Source of the DNA: Semisulcospira habei
Lineage: Eukaryota; Mollusca; Gastropoda; Semisulcospiridae
NCBI GenBank assembly: GCA_036245525.1
Contig: BTPG01000006.1
Location: 87,729,139-87,793,138 of the forward strand
Direction of reading: 5' to 3'
DNA: 64,000 bases
The position numbers were made by a program, and so were the translations under genes. The notes under the pieces are model-generated. The model saw nothing but the letters and a program-made list of their open reading frames with translations, ran no database searches and was not told the origin of the DNA. Every line of letters begins with the position of its first letter. The first letter of the stretch is position 1. Below, in pieces: positions 10,008 to 19,302 of this stretch.

Positions 10008-10225
10008 TTAATTCACTCATTCTACCCAAACACCGAACTCCCCAACTTTTGCCGTTGTCCTCTGAAGACTGCATTGCAGTGCAGGGCACAGATCGACCGT
10101 GATAGTTCAAGAGTGATGCCAGAAAAGCTTGGCGCCCATAGGCGCCAAGCTATTCTGGCATCACCATTGAACTATCATGGTCGATCCTCATCTTGCTGTA
10201 GTTTGTCTAGGGTAGAATGAGTTAA
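10008..10225. mobile_element. Family B element (subfamily b), TTAA-bordered
   Basis: TTAATTCACTCATTCTACCC at the left mirrors GGGTAGAATGAGTTAA at the right. The central palindrome is built on GCTTGGCGCCCATAGGCGCC. It abuts the end of the preceding A element. Confidence 0.88.
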
Positions 10226-10807
10226 CTCAGGCAGGCAACCACAGCAACTCACTTCAGAGGGATTTATATTTCAATCAACATTAACCATTACTTTTTAAAA
10301 AAAGATAAGAAATCAAAGAACTCTATAAAGATTTTTTTAAAAAAAACTATAAAAGAAAAACTTTAAAAGCAAATGGAAAAAAAAATCACATTGAAAATTG
10401 CTAAGCTCAGGGTACAATCATAACCATAAACGTCATCCCCTACAATCAGGAAGTGGCACCGATGTTCATGGTCCTCGCAATTTACATGGGCTGATAAGCA
10501 TCCGCGCTTCCTGTTGGCAATGGGCTCCATAATTATAAACAATACATATCTACTCCCCATCAGGAAGTTGTGGATATAGCACGACTGTAATAGGCAAAGT
10601 CCGTTTTCATGCATATATGTAACGCACAAACGGACCCTTGGCCTAGTAGAATTGCGGGTCGTTTCGTACAGTATTGAACCGTCCCTATTTGCCCAATCGA
10701 CGAAATGTCCTTCAGCGCTCGTCATTTTAATGACTTAATGTGCATCAAAGTTATTAAAACACACAAAGAGCATGCCCTATTACCAATCCATCGTTAGCCT
10801 CTTTCAC
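10226..10807. other. No gene supported
   Basis: AT-rich DNA. A 120-codon open frame on the minus strand (10363-10725) has no family I recognise, no signal peptide and no splice context. I do not call it a gene. Confidence 0.4.
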
Positions 10808-10918
10808 ATGTTCTGTTTAGTTTGTTGTTGTTGTTGTTGTTCACAAGCAGCGGAGGCACGTCCTAAGAAAGTCTTGTTGATGTCGGGACGTTAAGCAACG
10901 TACAACCAACCAACCAAC
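10808..10918 (+). mobile_element. SINE-like family M, 5'-truncated copy
   Basis: CACAAGCAGCGGAGGCACGT, TGTCGGGACGTTAAGCAACG and an (ACCA)n tail ending at 10918 are the inverse of the M copies at 26916 and 41028. CTTTCAC occurs on both sides and may be a short target duplication. Confidence 0.7.
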
Positions 10919-10998
10919 CTTTCACTGGCATGTTTTTTAAATCATTGTAAATTCAACATCAAAGATCCCATTCCGTCAAAGGTACATGGACACAAACT

Positions 10999-11030
10999 GC
11001 GAGGGCTCATGAGGATCTATACGTCTTGCA
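10999..11030. repeat. Family A half-palindrome
   Basis: GCGAGGGCTCATGAGGATCT followed by ATACGTCTTGCAG is a right arm without its left partner. Confidence 0.7.
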
Positions 11031-11185
11031 GTTGCGTAGCGATCGATTATTCTCACCAATTCGCCGTTAACACATTCGACCCGTGCTGCATTCGGATGTG
11101 CTTCTTCAGGCCGCGAGTCCGGCTGCAGCGCGTCGCAAAAGAGTTAAAAGACACCACAGCGGAAGATTGATATAAACCAAGATAG

Positions 11186-11235
11186 TAGTTTTCAGGTACC
11201 AAGCTATTCTGGCACTATCCTTGAACTATCATGGC
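11186..11235. repeat. Family B right-arm fragment
   Basis: CCAAGCTATTCTGGCACTAT and CCTTGAACTATCATGG match the B right arm. Confidence 0.7.
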
Positions 11236-11461
11236 GTCCGTCTTTAACAGCTGGTGAACAGTCATTAAAGACGCCTCTCAAAGTTGCGAAAGTGTCATTT
11301 CGTTAGTCAAATTGTTCAGTTCATTTTTTTTTTTTTTTTACCAGTAAAGATTTGGAGTTAGCGACGGCCTTGGTGAACTGCAAGTGTCAAGGAGTTTCAT
11401 GTCACACCGGAAAACTGACAGATGATTATGACAGCTTAACTGCATTTGTTTTTTTGTTACC

Positions 11462-11745
11462 CGTAGACGTTATCATTTTTTGTGAAACTTTCCACAGCAG
11501 CCATCAATGCAAAACGTTCAGGACATCTATGACCATCTATCAAATTTCGTGAAATTTTCGACAGCAGCATCAATTTAAAATGCTTAGGACATCTATGGCC
11601 GCCTACCAAATTCTGTGAAAAGTTTTTGAGAGCAGTCATCAAAGCAAAACGTGCAGGACATCTATGGCCATCTACCCAAATGCTGTGGCACTTTCGAAAG
11701 CAGCCAACAATGGCAATGCAACTGTGTAGGAAGCGCCCATGCCAA
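11462..11745. repeat. Minisatellite, about 4 units of ~64 bp
   Basis: The motifs AGGACATCTATGGCCATCTA, TGTGAAA and GCAGTCATCAAAGCAAAACG recur about every 60-65 bp. A minus-strand open frame over the array is a product of the repetition. Confidence 0.8.
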
Positions 11746-11826
11746 GCGTCAGGAAATGTTTCTGAAAGCACTGCGGATTCACTGCCGGATAACCAGAGAC
11801 GTACATACCGGATATGCATGAGGCCA

Positions 11827-11892
11827 GCAAGAGGCACAGATCCTCATGAGCCCCCGCGAATGCGGGGGCTCATGAGGATCTGTGCCTCTTGC
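11827..11892. repeat. Family A palindrome, perfect 31-bp arms
   Basis: GCAAGAGGCACAGATCCTCA begins an arm that continues TGAGCCCCCGC. It is exactly inverted after a GAAT loop. There are no mismatches, which suggests a young copy or gene conversion. Confidence 0.95.
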
Positions 11893-11942
11893 ATTTGGCG
11901 TTATCTGATCCAACAGACACGTTAACGTTACTTCCTCGTAAC

Positions 11943-11943
11943 A

Positions 11944-11978
<35 letters not shown>

Positions 11979-11980
11979 AT
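11943..11980. repeat. (AAAT)n microsatellite
   Basis: About nine uninterrupted TAAA units, adjoining a decayed stretch. Confidence 0.95.
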
Positions 11981-12546
11981 GTAACTCCTTTTATGTACGT
12001 ATTCACCGGTTCTATATAAACACCACCGGTGGCTGCACGCGCAAGCAGGATTAAATACCGAAAAATGCACGCAACCGCTGAACCATCAGTAAAACCCACA
12101 CGCTAATCAAGCCACTTTAAAGCCAAACAGCTGTCTATCAACGCGAGAGGTCGTTGACTCTTGCTTCGGTAACCGTCTGCATGCAATCGCGTCACGGGAG
12201 CTGGATCACTCCATGCACCAGGCGCGTGTGGCTGCAGCGCGCACGAATCAAGCACCACCTTCGAACCTTCAACTGTCAATGGTCGATCCATCTCCCACAT
12301 CAGGGCTCAGTGCGTACAACCACTTTTACTCTTAGCAGGAACTGACAGAGCTAACACGTTCTCAAATCCCTTGCTTTTTAGCTCATCTAAACCGCGTGCC
12401 TCAAGAGTTTAGCCTTTTTAGCCTCCGAACATGAGGCAGAACGTACTGAAATCCAATGTTTATCGCCCAATTCTCGCACCAATTCTCAAAAACCGCTTCC
12501 GTGGATTTAAAATGAGAGAGGTCGGTGATTCTTAACTCATCCAAGC
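11981..12546. other. No gene seen; B arm fragment
   Basis: Only CAATGGTCGATCCATCTCC (about 12279-12297) resembles a repeat seen here, a B arm end. Confidence 0.4.
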
Positions 12547-12756
12547 GTAACCCCTTCACTGCCAGTGGTCGCAGACTGTGTTTCTGTTATTAATTGAACG
12601 CCAAACAGCCCCCGTCCGTCCATAAACGTGGATATAAGAGAGATGTCAGCAAGAGGCATAGATCCTCATGAGCCCCCGCAACTGCGGCGCCTCATCAGGA
12701 TCCATGTCTCTTGCCATTGGACCGTGCTTACTTTTCCTCGGCACTGACAGGGTTAC
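12547..12756 (+). mobile_element. Family A element, near full length
   Basis: The left end GTAACCCCTTCACTGCCAGT has TTAA mutated to GTAA. The palindrome is at 12649-12714. The right end is CGGCACTGACAGGGTTAC. Confidence 0.85.
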
Positions 12757-13112
12757 AGATGCAACTAGGTTTACGGCACACGGCCGTATCAAGTTCCAGA
12801 CACAATCATGTTCAGATAATTTCATCTGTCGATAACTGAGATAATAATGCATAGTGTTCAGCACAGCATGCAGTGGCTCATAATACAGGTATTGGTAAAT
12901 ATAGCCAAAGCATATCCCTTGGAAGGCGCGAAGATAAAGTGGCATATCCTTGAACTATCATGGGCCGAACCAACCCCTATGCAGTACGTACACCGTCTAT
13001 GTAGTAAGCTTTACAATTCAAACTTGTACATGACTTAAAACTCAGAGCACCACTAATTGGTCTACTTCTGAGAAGGAAAAAAAAACACGCACTGTCACAT
13101 AAGTTCAAACTG
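12757..13112. other. No gene seen; B arm fragment at 12940-12972
   Basis: GCATATCCTTGAACTATCAT resembles a B right arm. Nothing else is recognisable. Confidence 0.4.
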
Positions 13113-13178
13113 CAAGAGACATAGATCTTCATGAGCCCCCGCAAGCCTGCGGGGGCTCATGAAGATCTATGCCTCTTG
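13113..13178. repeat. Family A palindrome
   Basis: CAAGAGACATAGATCTTCAT is inverted to ATGAAGATCTATGCCTCTTG around GAGCCCCCGCAAGCCTGCGG. Confidence 0.92.
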
Positions 13179-13583
13179 ACTGACGATGGCACGCGTTTGC
13201 TGCTGTAATGTCACTATGTTTCACGAAGATCACCTCTCAAAGGAGCAGAACCGAGCTCTATGTGTAAGACTGATTACTGTACGGAACGTGTTTTGCTGGA
13301 ACCGTAATGTGACTATGTTCTTTCGGTACAAAGGTCTCCTTCCGCAGTCATTCTCATGACACGTTTCCCCCTGCTGAAGCATGAAAGGAAAAGATCACCA
13401 CTGTAGATAGATAAATAATTTTGGCAAGTGCCCAGGGTCGACGTGATGGTTTCACTTGCACTTAGGAAGTTAACCCTTTCACAACGAGCCTCTAAAACAT
13501 GATGTCTCGGAAACCACCGCATTCGCGAATATGGTTTGACCCGGCCTGTCTAAGGCATTAACGTTAAAAGATGAATGAAACGC

Positions 13584-13650
13584 GCAAGAGACAATAGATT
13601 CTCACGAGCCCCCGCAATTGCGGGGGCTCCTGAGGATCTATGGCTCTTGC
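13584..13650. repeat. Family A palindrome
   Basis: GCAAGAGACAATAGATTCTC is inverted to GAGGATCTATGGCTCTTGC around GCCCCCGCAATTGCGGGGGC, with a few arm mismatches. Confidence 0.9.
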
Positions 13651-14312
13651 ATACGGGTGTTGCAACTTGCTGGTTGTGTTCCGACAGTGAAAGGGTTATG
13701 TCAATACTCATTCTTTTTGTCAGAAACTATTCTGGCAGTTATTATGAGCATACGATTGTTTTCTCCACTGAAGCAATTAAGCTGGAGGAGTTATGGAAGA
13801 GAGAGAGAAAAGGGGGGGGGGGGTATGTGTGTGTGTGGGGTGGGGTGGGATGTGATGTGTGAGAGAGAGAGGGAGAGAGAGAGAGAGAAGTACACCTGCA
13901 TGATAGCAAACAGCTTTCAAATCAGTCCGACGCCCTTACATTTCATTACGACAAAACTTACCATGAACAAAAATAAGAGCTCATCGTTCCAAGAGCAAAC
14001 AGCACTACCTCAAACAAGTCTGCGCAAATCATGTAGTCTAGTGGTAATACTACATAAGACCCGTAGCCTGCAAGTACAGTTTCAACAAATATGGCCGCCA
14101 TATGCCTTAACCTTGACGGTAGACGGTAGCGAGAGAGTTCTGGTTCATGACACTGTCCTGAGGTGGAGTATCATCACATCACCCAAATTTTGAACCGAAT
14201 CGGTTCTGTGTTTTGACAGGAATCGCTTGCACACGGTACATTAAGTCCAAACGGATAGGGTGAATCCAGTATACAGCTGAAACTGTTTTGAGCGACAACA
14301 GATATGAAATAT
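13651..14312. other. No gene supported; GA/GT-rich tract
   Basis: GA-, GT- and G-rich low-complexity DNA at 13796-13890. The 191-codon frame across it has no recognisable domain and includes the translated A hairpin. Confidence 0.45.
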
Positions 14313-14420
14313 GTCATTAAAGCCACTGCCTACAGCCACCTAAATGACAGTCTTCAATGACAGGTGACACTTTGCATCCTTCAAGACTTCTGTTGAGTGA
14401 GCGTCTGTCTTTTAAGAAGA
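14313..14420. repeat. Family O fragment
   Basis: CAGCCACCTAAATGACAGTC and AATGACAGGTGACACTTTG match the O element at 15435-15620. Confidence 0.55.
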
Positions 14421-14536
14421 ACTTTCTTTCTTGCATAAATATGGTTGCTCAAATCTAGTTTTACCATAACTCCCCTTGCGGCGGGAACAGAAGGAGATAG
14501 GTTTGGAGAAGAGGGACTTCAAAACAAATTATACGT

Positions 14537-14745
14537 CCATTCAGAAACAAAATACGCGTCTACTGACAAAAAAGGGGTTAACCCTTTCACTGCCACAGGA
14601 CGCATATTTTGTTTCTGAAATCTGTGTATATCCAACGACCAAAAGCTACAATCGTTCAAGGATACAAATTGGTCTCAAGAAGAGGCAAAGATCCTCATGA
14701 GCCCAAGCAACTGCGACCACTTTTCCTCGGCAGTGAAGGGGTTAG
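14537..14745 (+). mobile_element. Family A element, head-to-head at a shared TTAA, half palindrome
   Basis: TTAACCCTTTCACTGCCACA (14578) starts an A copy that ends CGGCAGTGAAGGGGTTAG. Its left arm AGATCCTCATGAGCCC is not followed by a right arm. To the left, CAGAAACAAAATACGCGTCT up to AAAAGGGGTTAA is the inverse of an A left end, so two A ends meet at one TTAA. Confidence 0.8.
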
Positions 14746-15107
14746 GTAATAAACTGTGGGTGGAGAATAGTCTCCAATCACTCTAATCCACTCCCTCCCT
14801 CTCTCTCTCTCCCCAAACATCTCTATAAAGTCGTGTGTGCACGAAGTTGAAGGATTTTCCCTATAAGCGCGTACTTGCTTCCCTACTCCTCAACAAATTA
14901 AGAAAAACTACACAAAAGCAGTAGGTCCAGCTGTTGTGAATTAGTTAAATTCCCCGAGCGTGTGCCCTTAGCTCATTAAAAAGGTGTGAGGCATGCCCCG
15001 AACAATGTGTCTCACGCATGCATCACTTAAATACCTTCGACCTTGTCTGTCTTAAAAAAAAAAACTGAGACGTAAATTGAGGCCCGAGTGAACCCAAATC
15101 ACAGTCA
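14746..15107. other. No feature seen
   Basis: CT-rich near 14790-14812; otherwise unremarkable. Confidence 0.4.
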
Positions 15108-15309
15108 GCAAGTGGCACAGGGTCTCATGAGCCCCTGCGCCACTTCCAGCTAGACGGTGCCGAGTCAGTATCTGATCTATATACCGTCGACTTCGTCCCA
15201 GGAGCTGGGCTGTAAGGAAAACATTGCCAATCTAGACCACAGCAAGCCAGATTGGTTCTCATTAGCCCTTTCATCTGCGTGAGCTGATGAGGGTCTGCGC
15301 CTCTTGGCA
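15108..15309. repeat. Family A palindrome with separated arms
   Basis: The left arm GCAAGTGGCACAGGGTCTCA and the right arm TGATGAGGGTCTGCGCCTCT are separated by about 140 bp of unrelated DNA. That DNA includes, on the minus strand, GTTTTCCTTACAG, an acceptor-like motif with no convincing exon behind it. Confidence 0.6.
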
Positions 15310-15434
15310 CAGAAGGCAGGCTCAGAGAACGACTAAACTAGAAGGAAATAGAAGCTTTCACAATTTCCCTGGCAAAGGTAACCCTCCTGTGCGGTTATCC
15401 ATACAGCACCGCAGAACCTATTTTCAGCAACAAC

Positions 15435-15620
15435 CTTTTCTTTCCAAGAGCGACTGTCTTCCAAGGAAAAAAGTGGTCCTGAAAGACAGTCGCTCTCGCA
15501 AGAGAAGTCCTGAAGACAAGCGTCACCTGTCAGTAAAGACCATCATTTAGCACTGCTACAGCCAACTAAATGATGGTCTTGAACGACAGGTGATCTTTCA
15601 CGGGGGTGGTCGCTCGTTCC
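15435..15620. repeat. Family O foldback
   Basis: Two nested inversions are visible: CCAAGAGCGACTGTCTT.. against AAGACAGTCGCTCTCGCAAG, and CACCTGTC..GACCATCATTTAG against CTAAATGATGGTC..GACAGGTG. Related copy at 48085-48270. Confidence 0.75.
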
Positions 15621-15685
15621 GCTGTACCGGGGGCTGCACGCACAGTGATGTGGACCCGTTCAGAGAAAACTGAACGACACCCAAC

Positions 15686-15779
15686 TGCAAGAGGTATAGA
15701 TCCTCATGAGCCCCCACGCATGATCATTAATGACGCCTCCAAAATTTGGGAAATACGTGCACCGGGCTGAATGAGTTAA
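15686..15779. repeat. Family A half-palindrome joined to a family B right end
   Basis: GCAAGAGGTATAGATCCTCA stops at GAGCCCCCACG. After a few bases comes the B tail GACGCCTCCAAAATTTGGGA ending GGGCTGAATGAGTTAA. This is a chimeric junction of two families. Confidence 0.75.
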
Positions 15780-16301
15780 AGTGCCGAATAAGAAGTGAAG
15801 AAGTGCCGAATAAGAAGAGAAGAAAATGGAGGGGAAAAAATTGGTGCAGGAGGGCTAAGCAATGCTTTTAAGCAGAAGAGAAGAAATGTGCGAAGAAAAT
15901 ACGGGATTTCCTGTCACAGCGCTAGAAAAAGGAAGAACGCACATAACAGGGCGGACCGCTGGAAAATGTTCTTGGCTGGGTGAAAGTACAAAACAAAATT
16001 CACCAGTGGTTATGCTTTACAAAGAAAAGAAACACACGCACACACACACGCACGCACGCACACACAAACCAAAAAAAGGCACGAACGGTTGTCAGAGTAG
16101 TTGGATGGATGGACGGACGGACGGACGAAAAGAACTGACTGACTGAATAAATGAATACTGAACGAACGAAAATGAACGAGTAAATGATTGAATGAATGAA
16201 AAAAAAAAAAAAAACGATAAACGTTTAGGGCATAAGGTCTTCTGTCCAACACGGAGGTGATTTCAAAGAAGGGGTACCGAACAGCGTCAAAATAAAATTT
16301 T
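15780..16301. other. No gene supported; simple repeats
   Basis: Purine-rich DNA with (CA)n and (GCAC)n-like tracts at 16033-16070, GGAC repeats near 16106-16127 and GAAT repeats near 16145-16200. The reading frames are low-complexity. Confidence 0.5.
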
Positions 16302-16374
16302 GACCCCAGTTGGATTCGAACCCGCGACCTTCGAAATAGTCGAAAGCTCTACCACCGAACCACCCAGCTCCCCC
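16302..16374 (-). mobile_element. tRNA-derived SINE head
   Basis: On the minus strand, GGTGGTTCGGTGGTAGAGC resembles a tRNA D arm with Pol III box A, and GCGGGTTCGAATCC resembles a T arm with box B. The acceptor ends do not pair and the anticodon arm is irregular, so it is not a working tRNA. GAAC/GAAT simple repeats flank it. Confidence 0.65.
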
Positions 16375-16601
16375 TGAACGAACGAATGAATGAATGATCA
16401 CAAAGATGAAACTAAAAGGACCACACGCAACAAATCACGATGCTACTACTGCTGACGTTTTTATTCGCTCGCGAGGATGACGACAATTACGCCAAGAAAA
16501 ACAAACAAACAAACCAAACAAAAAAAAACAAAAAAACACCACCATCACAATCAAATATTTCCATCACCACCACTTCGACTTGAGAAACACAAACAACTAT
16601 T

Positions 16602-16664
16602 TGCTGGTCTGTGATTTTGGACCTTACGACTGAAAGCCGTAAAGTCCAAAATCACAAATCAGCA
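16602..16664. repeat. Family D palindrome (63 bp)
   Basis: TGCTGGTCTGTGATTTTGGA is inverted to TCCAAAATCACAAATCAGCA around CCTTACGAC..GCCGTAAAG. It lies 25 bp inside the intron downstream of the PLCL exon. Confidence 0.9.
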
Positions 16665-16689
16665 CGCATTCCCACAAACTCTTCCTTAC

Positions 16690-16839
16690 TTCTGGCCTTG
16701 TGGGGTTTCTTGGATGTGGGCTGCCATCGGATTTCGGCTACATCGTTGCTGAGCGAGAAGAAGCGGTGGTACTGGCGGCTGTTGGAGCGCACCTTGACAA
16801 GCTCGCTGCCATTCTGCATGTACGCCAGGCAGTCTTGGG
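16690..16839 (-). CDS. Internal exon: PH-domain start of an inactive phospholipase C-like (PLCL/PRIP) protein
   Basis: The exon is 150 bp: two bases completing a codon, 49 codons, then one base of the next. It is preceded by a pyrimidine-rich tract and GTGTGTGCAG (acceptor) and followed by GTAAGG (donor). The peptide begins QDCLAYMQNGSELVKVRSNS and ends IRWQPTSKKPHKAR. In PLCL1/2 (PRIP) the PH domain starts with the same pattern: a DC..MQ.G.E..KVR.NSR.Y.RFF segment followed by RW.P..K...KA. Known family members lack PLC catalysis, bind inositol phosphates and phosphoinositides through this domain, and act as signalling scaffolds. PLC-delta and PLC-eta PH domains match less well. No other exon of the gene was found, so introns must be long. 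The phase (N|CC .. A|NN) fits continuation into the rest of the PH domain. Family recognition is from memory. Confidence 0.75.
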
Positions 16840-16938
16840 CTGCACACACAGTGAGAGAGAAGGGAAAGGGTTAAGGTGAGTCAAACGTGTCCTACGTGTG
16901 TCATTTTAAACCCGGGGCAAGGCGAACGCCACCTATCT
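16840..16938. other. Intron sequence upstream of the PLCL exon
   Basis: On the minus strand this ends with a C/T-rich tract (TTTCCCTTCTCTCTCAC) and TGTGTGTGCAG, the acceptor of the exon. Confidence 0.6.
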
Positions 16939-17004
16939 GCAAGAGACATAAATCCTCATGAGCCCCCGCAGTCGCGGGGGCTCATGAGGATTTATGTCTC
17001 TTGC
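16939..17004. repeat. Family A palindrome, perfect 31-bp arms
   Basis: GCAAGAGACATAAATCCTCA.. is exactly inverted after an AGTC loop. The unusual TAAATCC variant is present in both arms, so the arms agree with each other better than with the family consensus. Confidence 0.95.
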
Positions 17005-17173
17005 AAGTCCTTTTTTATGTGTCAGCGTTTGATCGTATTTCATTTTTGTGTTCTTCGCGTGAATGTCGGTCAGCGTGCAGTGGTTTCAGACGCGAAATCT
17101 GCGTCCACCTGCAGTCAAGGGGTGAAGTGTCCTCAGTGTGTCGTGCAGTACCGACCCATCCAGACCCACACCG

Positions 17174-17232
17174 GGAGTACACTTATATTCAAATGTGATT
17201 CTAAGCATCTCATTTGAATAGAAGTCGTACCT
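17174..17232. repeat. Family I foldback
   Basis: TACACTTATATTCAAATG and CATTTGAATAGAAGT are inverted around TGATTCTAAGCATCT. Similar to 4155-4292. Confidence 0.75.
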
Positions 17233-17600
17233 CAAGTGTCCAAAGTTGGTCAACTTCAGTGTCCGAAATCTGTGCACTCCAGTGTACTGTGTCATCTCAA
17301 GTGTCGTAAATGTGACATCAAATGTCCTAAATGCGTCATCTAAAATGTCCTAATTGTTTAATCTCAAATGATCTAAGTGTGGCATCTCGTGACCCACAAG
17401 TGTCATCTCAAGTGTCCCAAATGTGCCATCTTATGTGTACAAAGTGTGTAATCTCAAGTGTTCTTAGTGTGTCATCTCAAGCGTTCTTACTGTGTCACCT
17501 CAAATGTCCCAAATACGTCACCTCAAAGTGTTTTAAATTTGTCATCTTAAGTGTTCTAATCTAACTGTGTCATCTCCAGTGTCCCAAATGCGTCATCTAG
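17233..17600. repeat. Degenerate minisatellite, ~24-bp unit
   Basis: About 15 units close to GTGTCATCTCAAGTGTCC with AAAT or TTAG spacers. The cysteine-rich open frame across it comes from the repeat, not a gene. Confidence 0.85.
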
Positions 17601-18282
17601 TCACATGTCAAAAGCTGTGGAAGTCTAAAATAGGTGGAATTAAGTTAACGTAAGTTGGTACCCGGCGCCGCTTTGCTTACAAAAAAAAGGCAACAAGGTT
17701 AAATATGGAAATATGCAACCTTGGTACGGCAAGGCCTACTGCCTATCTGAGAGACACAGACGACATCAAAGCCCCCAAAAACTGGTGTAACATGCCGATG
17801 GTGTGCTGAAGAGGTCGCCAAGACCGAAACAGCTGTCCACACCGGCTAAATATCTGGACCCCCCTTGGGGGACCTAGATTTAAATTTCCATGCACTGAGT
17901 GGCTGGAACAGTGGGATATGTGATACGATCCCCTTGGGAGGGGGGGGGGGGGCTTCCATATGCATTGCTTTCAGTCACTTTCTTAGCGCCCACTCTCTTT
18001 CCTATCTCTTTTTTGTGTGTGTGTGCTTTGGCCACAGTAGATCTATGATCACTGGTCGATCATGCACACTTCTCTCCCCTGACAGTGCTATTACCTACTT
18101 TACTTTGTAACCTTCCTAAAATATTAGCACTGGCAGTCTCCCCTTTTCTTTTCATTTATTACTGGTGTAACGTGTCAATGTCTAAAACACACATTTGTTT
18201 ATTTACGTATCATCACATTCCAAGTATGTATAATATCATGAATCAGCACATTGTTACTGGCCTTCAACAAATGACATTCAAC
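17601..18282. other. No gene seen
   Basis: A G-run at about 17939-17952 and C/T-rich stretches. No repeat family or exon recognised. Confidence 0.4.
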
Positions 18283-18350
18283 CTTCAACAGACATCGACC
18301 CTCATGAGCCCCCCGCAACTGCGGGGCTCATGAGGGTCTATGCCATTTGC
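18283..18350. repeat. Family A palindrome
   Basis: CAACAGACATCGACCCTCAT is inverted to ATGAGGGTCTATGCCATTTG around GAGCCCCCCGCAACTGCGGG. Confidence 0.85.
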
Positions 18351-18493
18351 TGGTTTTTCATTTAATCTACGATTTCCCCGTCAAAGGTCAATGCTTCAGC
18401 TTATAATGGGCTTCTAAATTTTACATTGTATGTAAGGAGATGCGTTGTAATAGAAACATAATCTATCCGGTGACGTGTTTAGTAGAGAACCCG

Positions 18494-18569
18494 GTGAGGA
18501 AAAGGTCCTTGGCCGACATCGTGAGTTGGTCGTGCGACGTTGGCCCGAGGACCTTTTGAGTAATGGGAG
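18494..18569. repeat. Family K foldback
   Basis: AAAAGGTCCTTGGCC is inverted to GGCCCGAGGACCTTTT around a GACATCGTGAGT..GTGCGACGT centre. Related copy at 32078-32236. Confidence 0.75.
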
Positions 18570-19103
18570 AAAGGGTGATTACATCCGTGTATACTCTGCC
18601 AGCAGCTACAGCTGACTGCGATAAAACTAAACTGTATCCCCTTTTAATTTCTTTTTTTTATTTTTTTTATTTTTAAGGGGAGATATCCCGCTTGAAAATA
18701 CATTATTTTCATTACGTGTTGCATCACCACACTAAAGCAAGAGACGGCCTTTAAGACTAAAAAATAAATAAATAAGTAAAATAAAATAAATAAAATAAAA
18801 TAAAATCCATTACCTCTGATCTAGCAAAGTTCATCACTCAAACGAGATCTTGACGTAAAAATGCTATCTGCCAAGTGCGCAATATGCGAAGAAAATCCCC
18901 AACAGAGAAACACGGTCAGAAAGAACAAATGCAACACAAATTATTTCACGTGTTGTACTTATTATCCTTTCAACCCGTGTTTCATTCGTAACTCAAACGA
19001 TTAACAGCATACCACCTTTAAAAATTCACTTTAAAACATTCACCCACACAGCTAAGGAGAAGACGAGAAGATTTTTTTAAAATATATAATTCAAACTTCA
19101 TAA
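18570..19103. other. AT-rich DNA, H-like fragment
   Basis: AAAT-type repeats at 18760-18805. CCCCAACAGAGAAACACGGT with CAACACAAATTATT (18897-18945) resembles the H head. No gene seen. Confidence 0.5.
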
Positions 19104-19302
19104 TTAACCCATTAGCCCCAACGCCCTATAACAGGAGATGGATCGACCATGATAATTCAAGGGTAGTGTCAGATTAGCTTGGCGCCTGAAGGCGCCAAGC
19201 TAATCTGGCACTACCCTTGAGTTATCATGGTCGATCCATCTCCTGCAACTGGTACACATTAGTGAAATTTGATAGATGAGGCCTTGGGGTTAAATGGGTT
19301 AA
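19104..19302. mobile_element. Family B element, intact TTAA borders, 114-bp palindrome
   Basis: It begins TTAACCCATTAGCCCCAACG and ends GGGGTTAAATGGGTTAA. The palindrome at 19132-19245 has 55-bp arms (CAGGAGATGGATCGACCATG..) with only two mismatches around a TGAA centre. Confidence 0.93.

Larger units (their letters stand above)
9654..10011 (+). mobile_element. Family A element interrupted by a family B insertion
   Basis: It begins CTAACCCCTTCACTGCCAGT, runs to GAAATCTTCG, is interrupted by the B copy at 9703-9863, and resumes TTCAACGGCAAAAATCC. Other A copies read TCTTCGTTAATTCAA across this point (58190-58206). Its palindrome is at 9918-9957. Confidence 0.85.

Noticed and set aside
10363..10725. 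120-codon minus-strand open frame as a gene
   Set aside because: No recognisable domain, signal peptide, splice sites or homology that I can name. The length is possible by chance in 64 kb.
13618..14193. 191-codon plus-strand open frame as a gene
   Set aside because: Its first part is the A hairpin and its middle is GA/GT low complexity. The rest shows no family.
15125..15310. Minus-strand exon inside the split A palindrome
   Set aside because: An acceptor-like GTTTTCCTTACAG exists, but the frame behind it ends in the A arm and has no donor or recognisable domain.
16302..16374. Functional tRNA gene on the minus strand
   Set aside because: D-arm and T-loop motifs are present, but the acceptor stem does not pair and the anticodon arm is irregular. 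A SINE head explains it better.
17331..17564. Cysteine-rich protein resembling a zinc finger
   Set aside because: The cysteines come from the 24-bp minisatellite unit; spacing does not match a zinc-binding motif.
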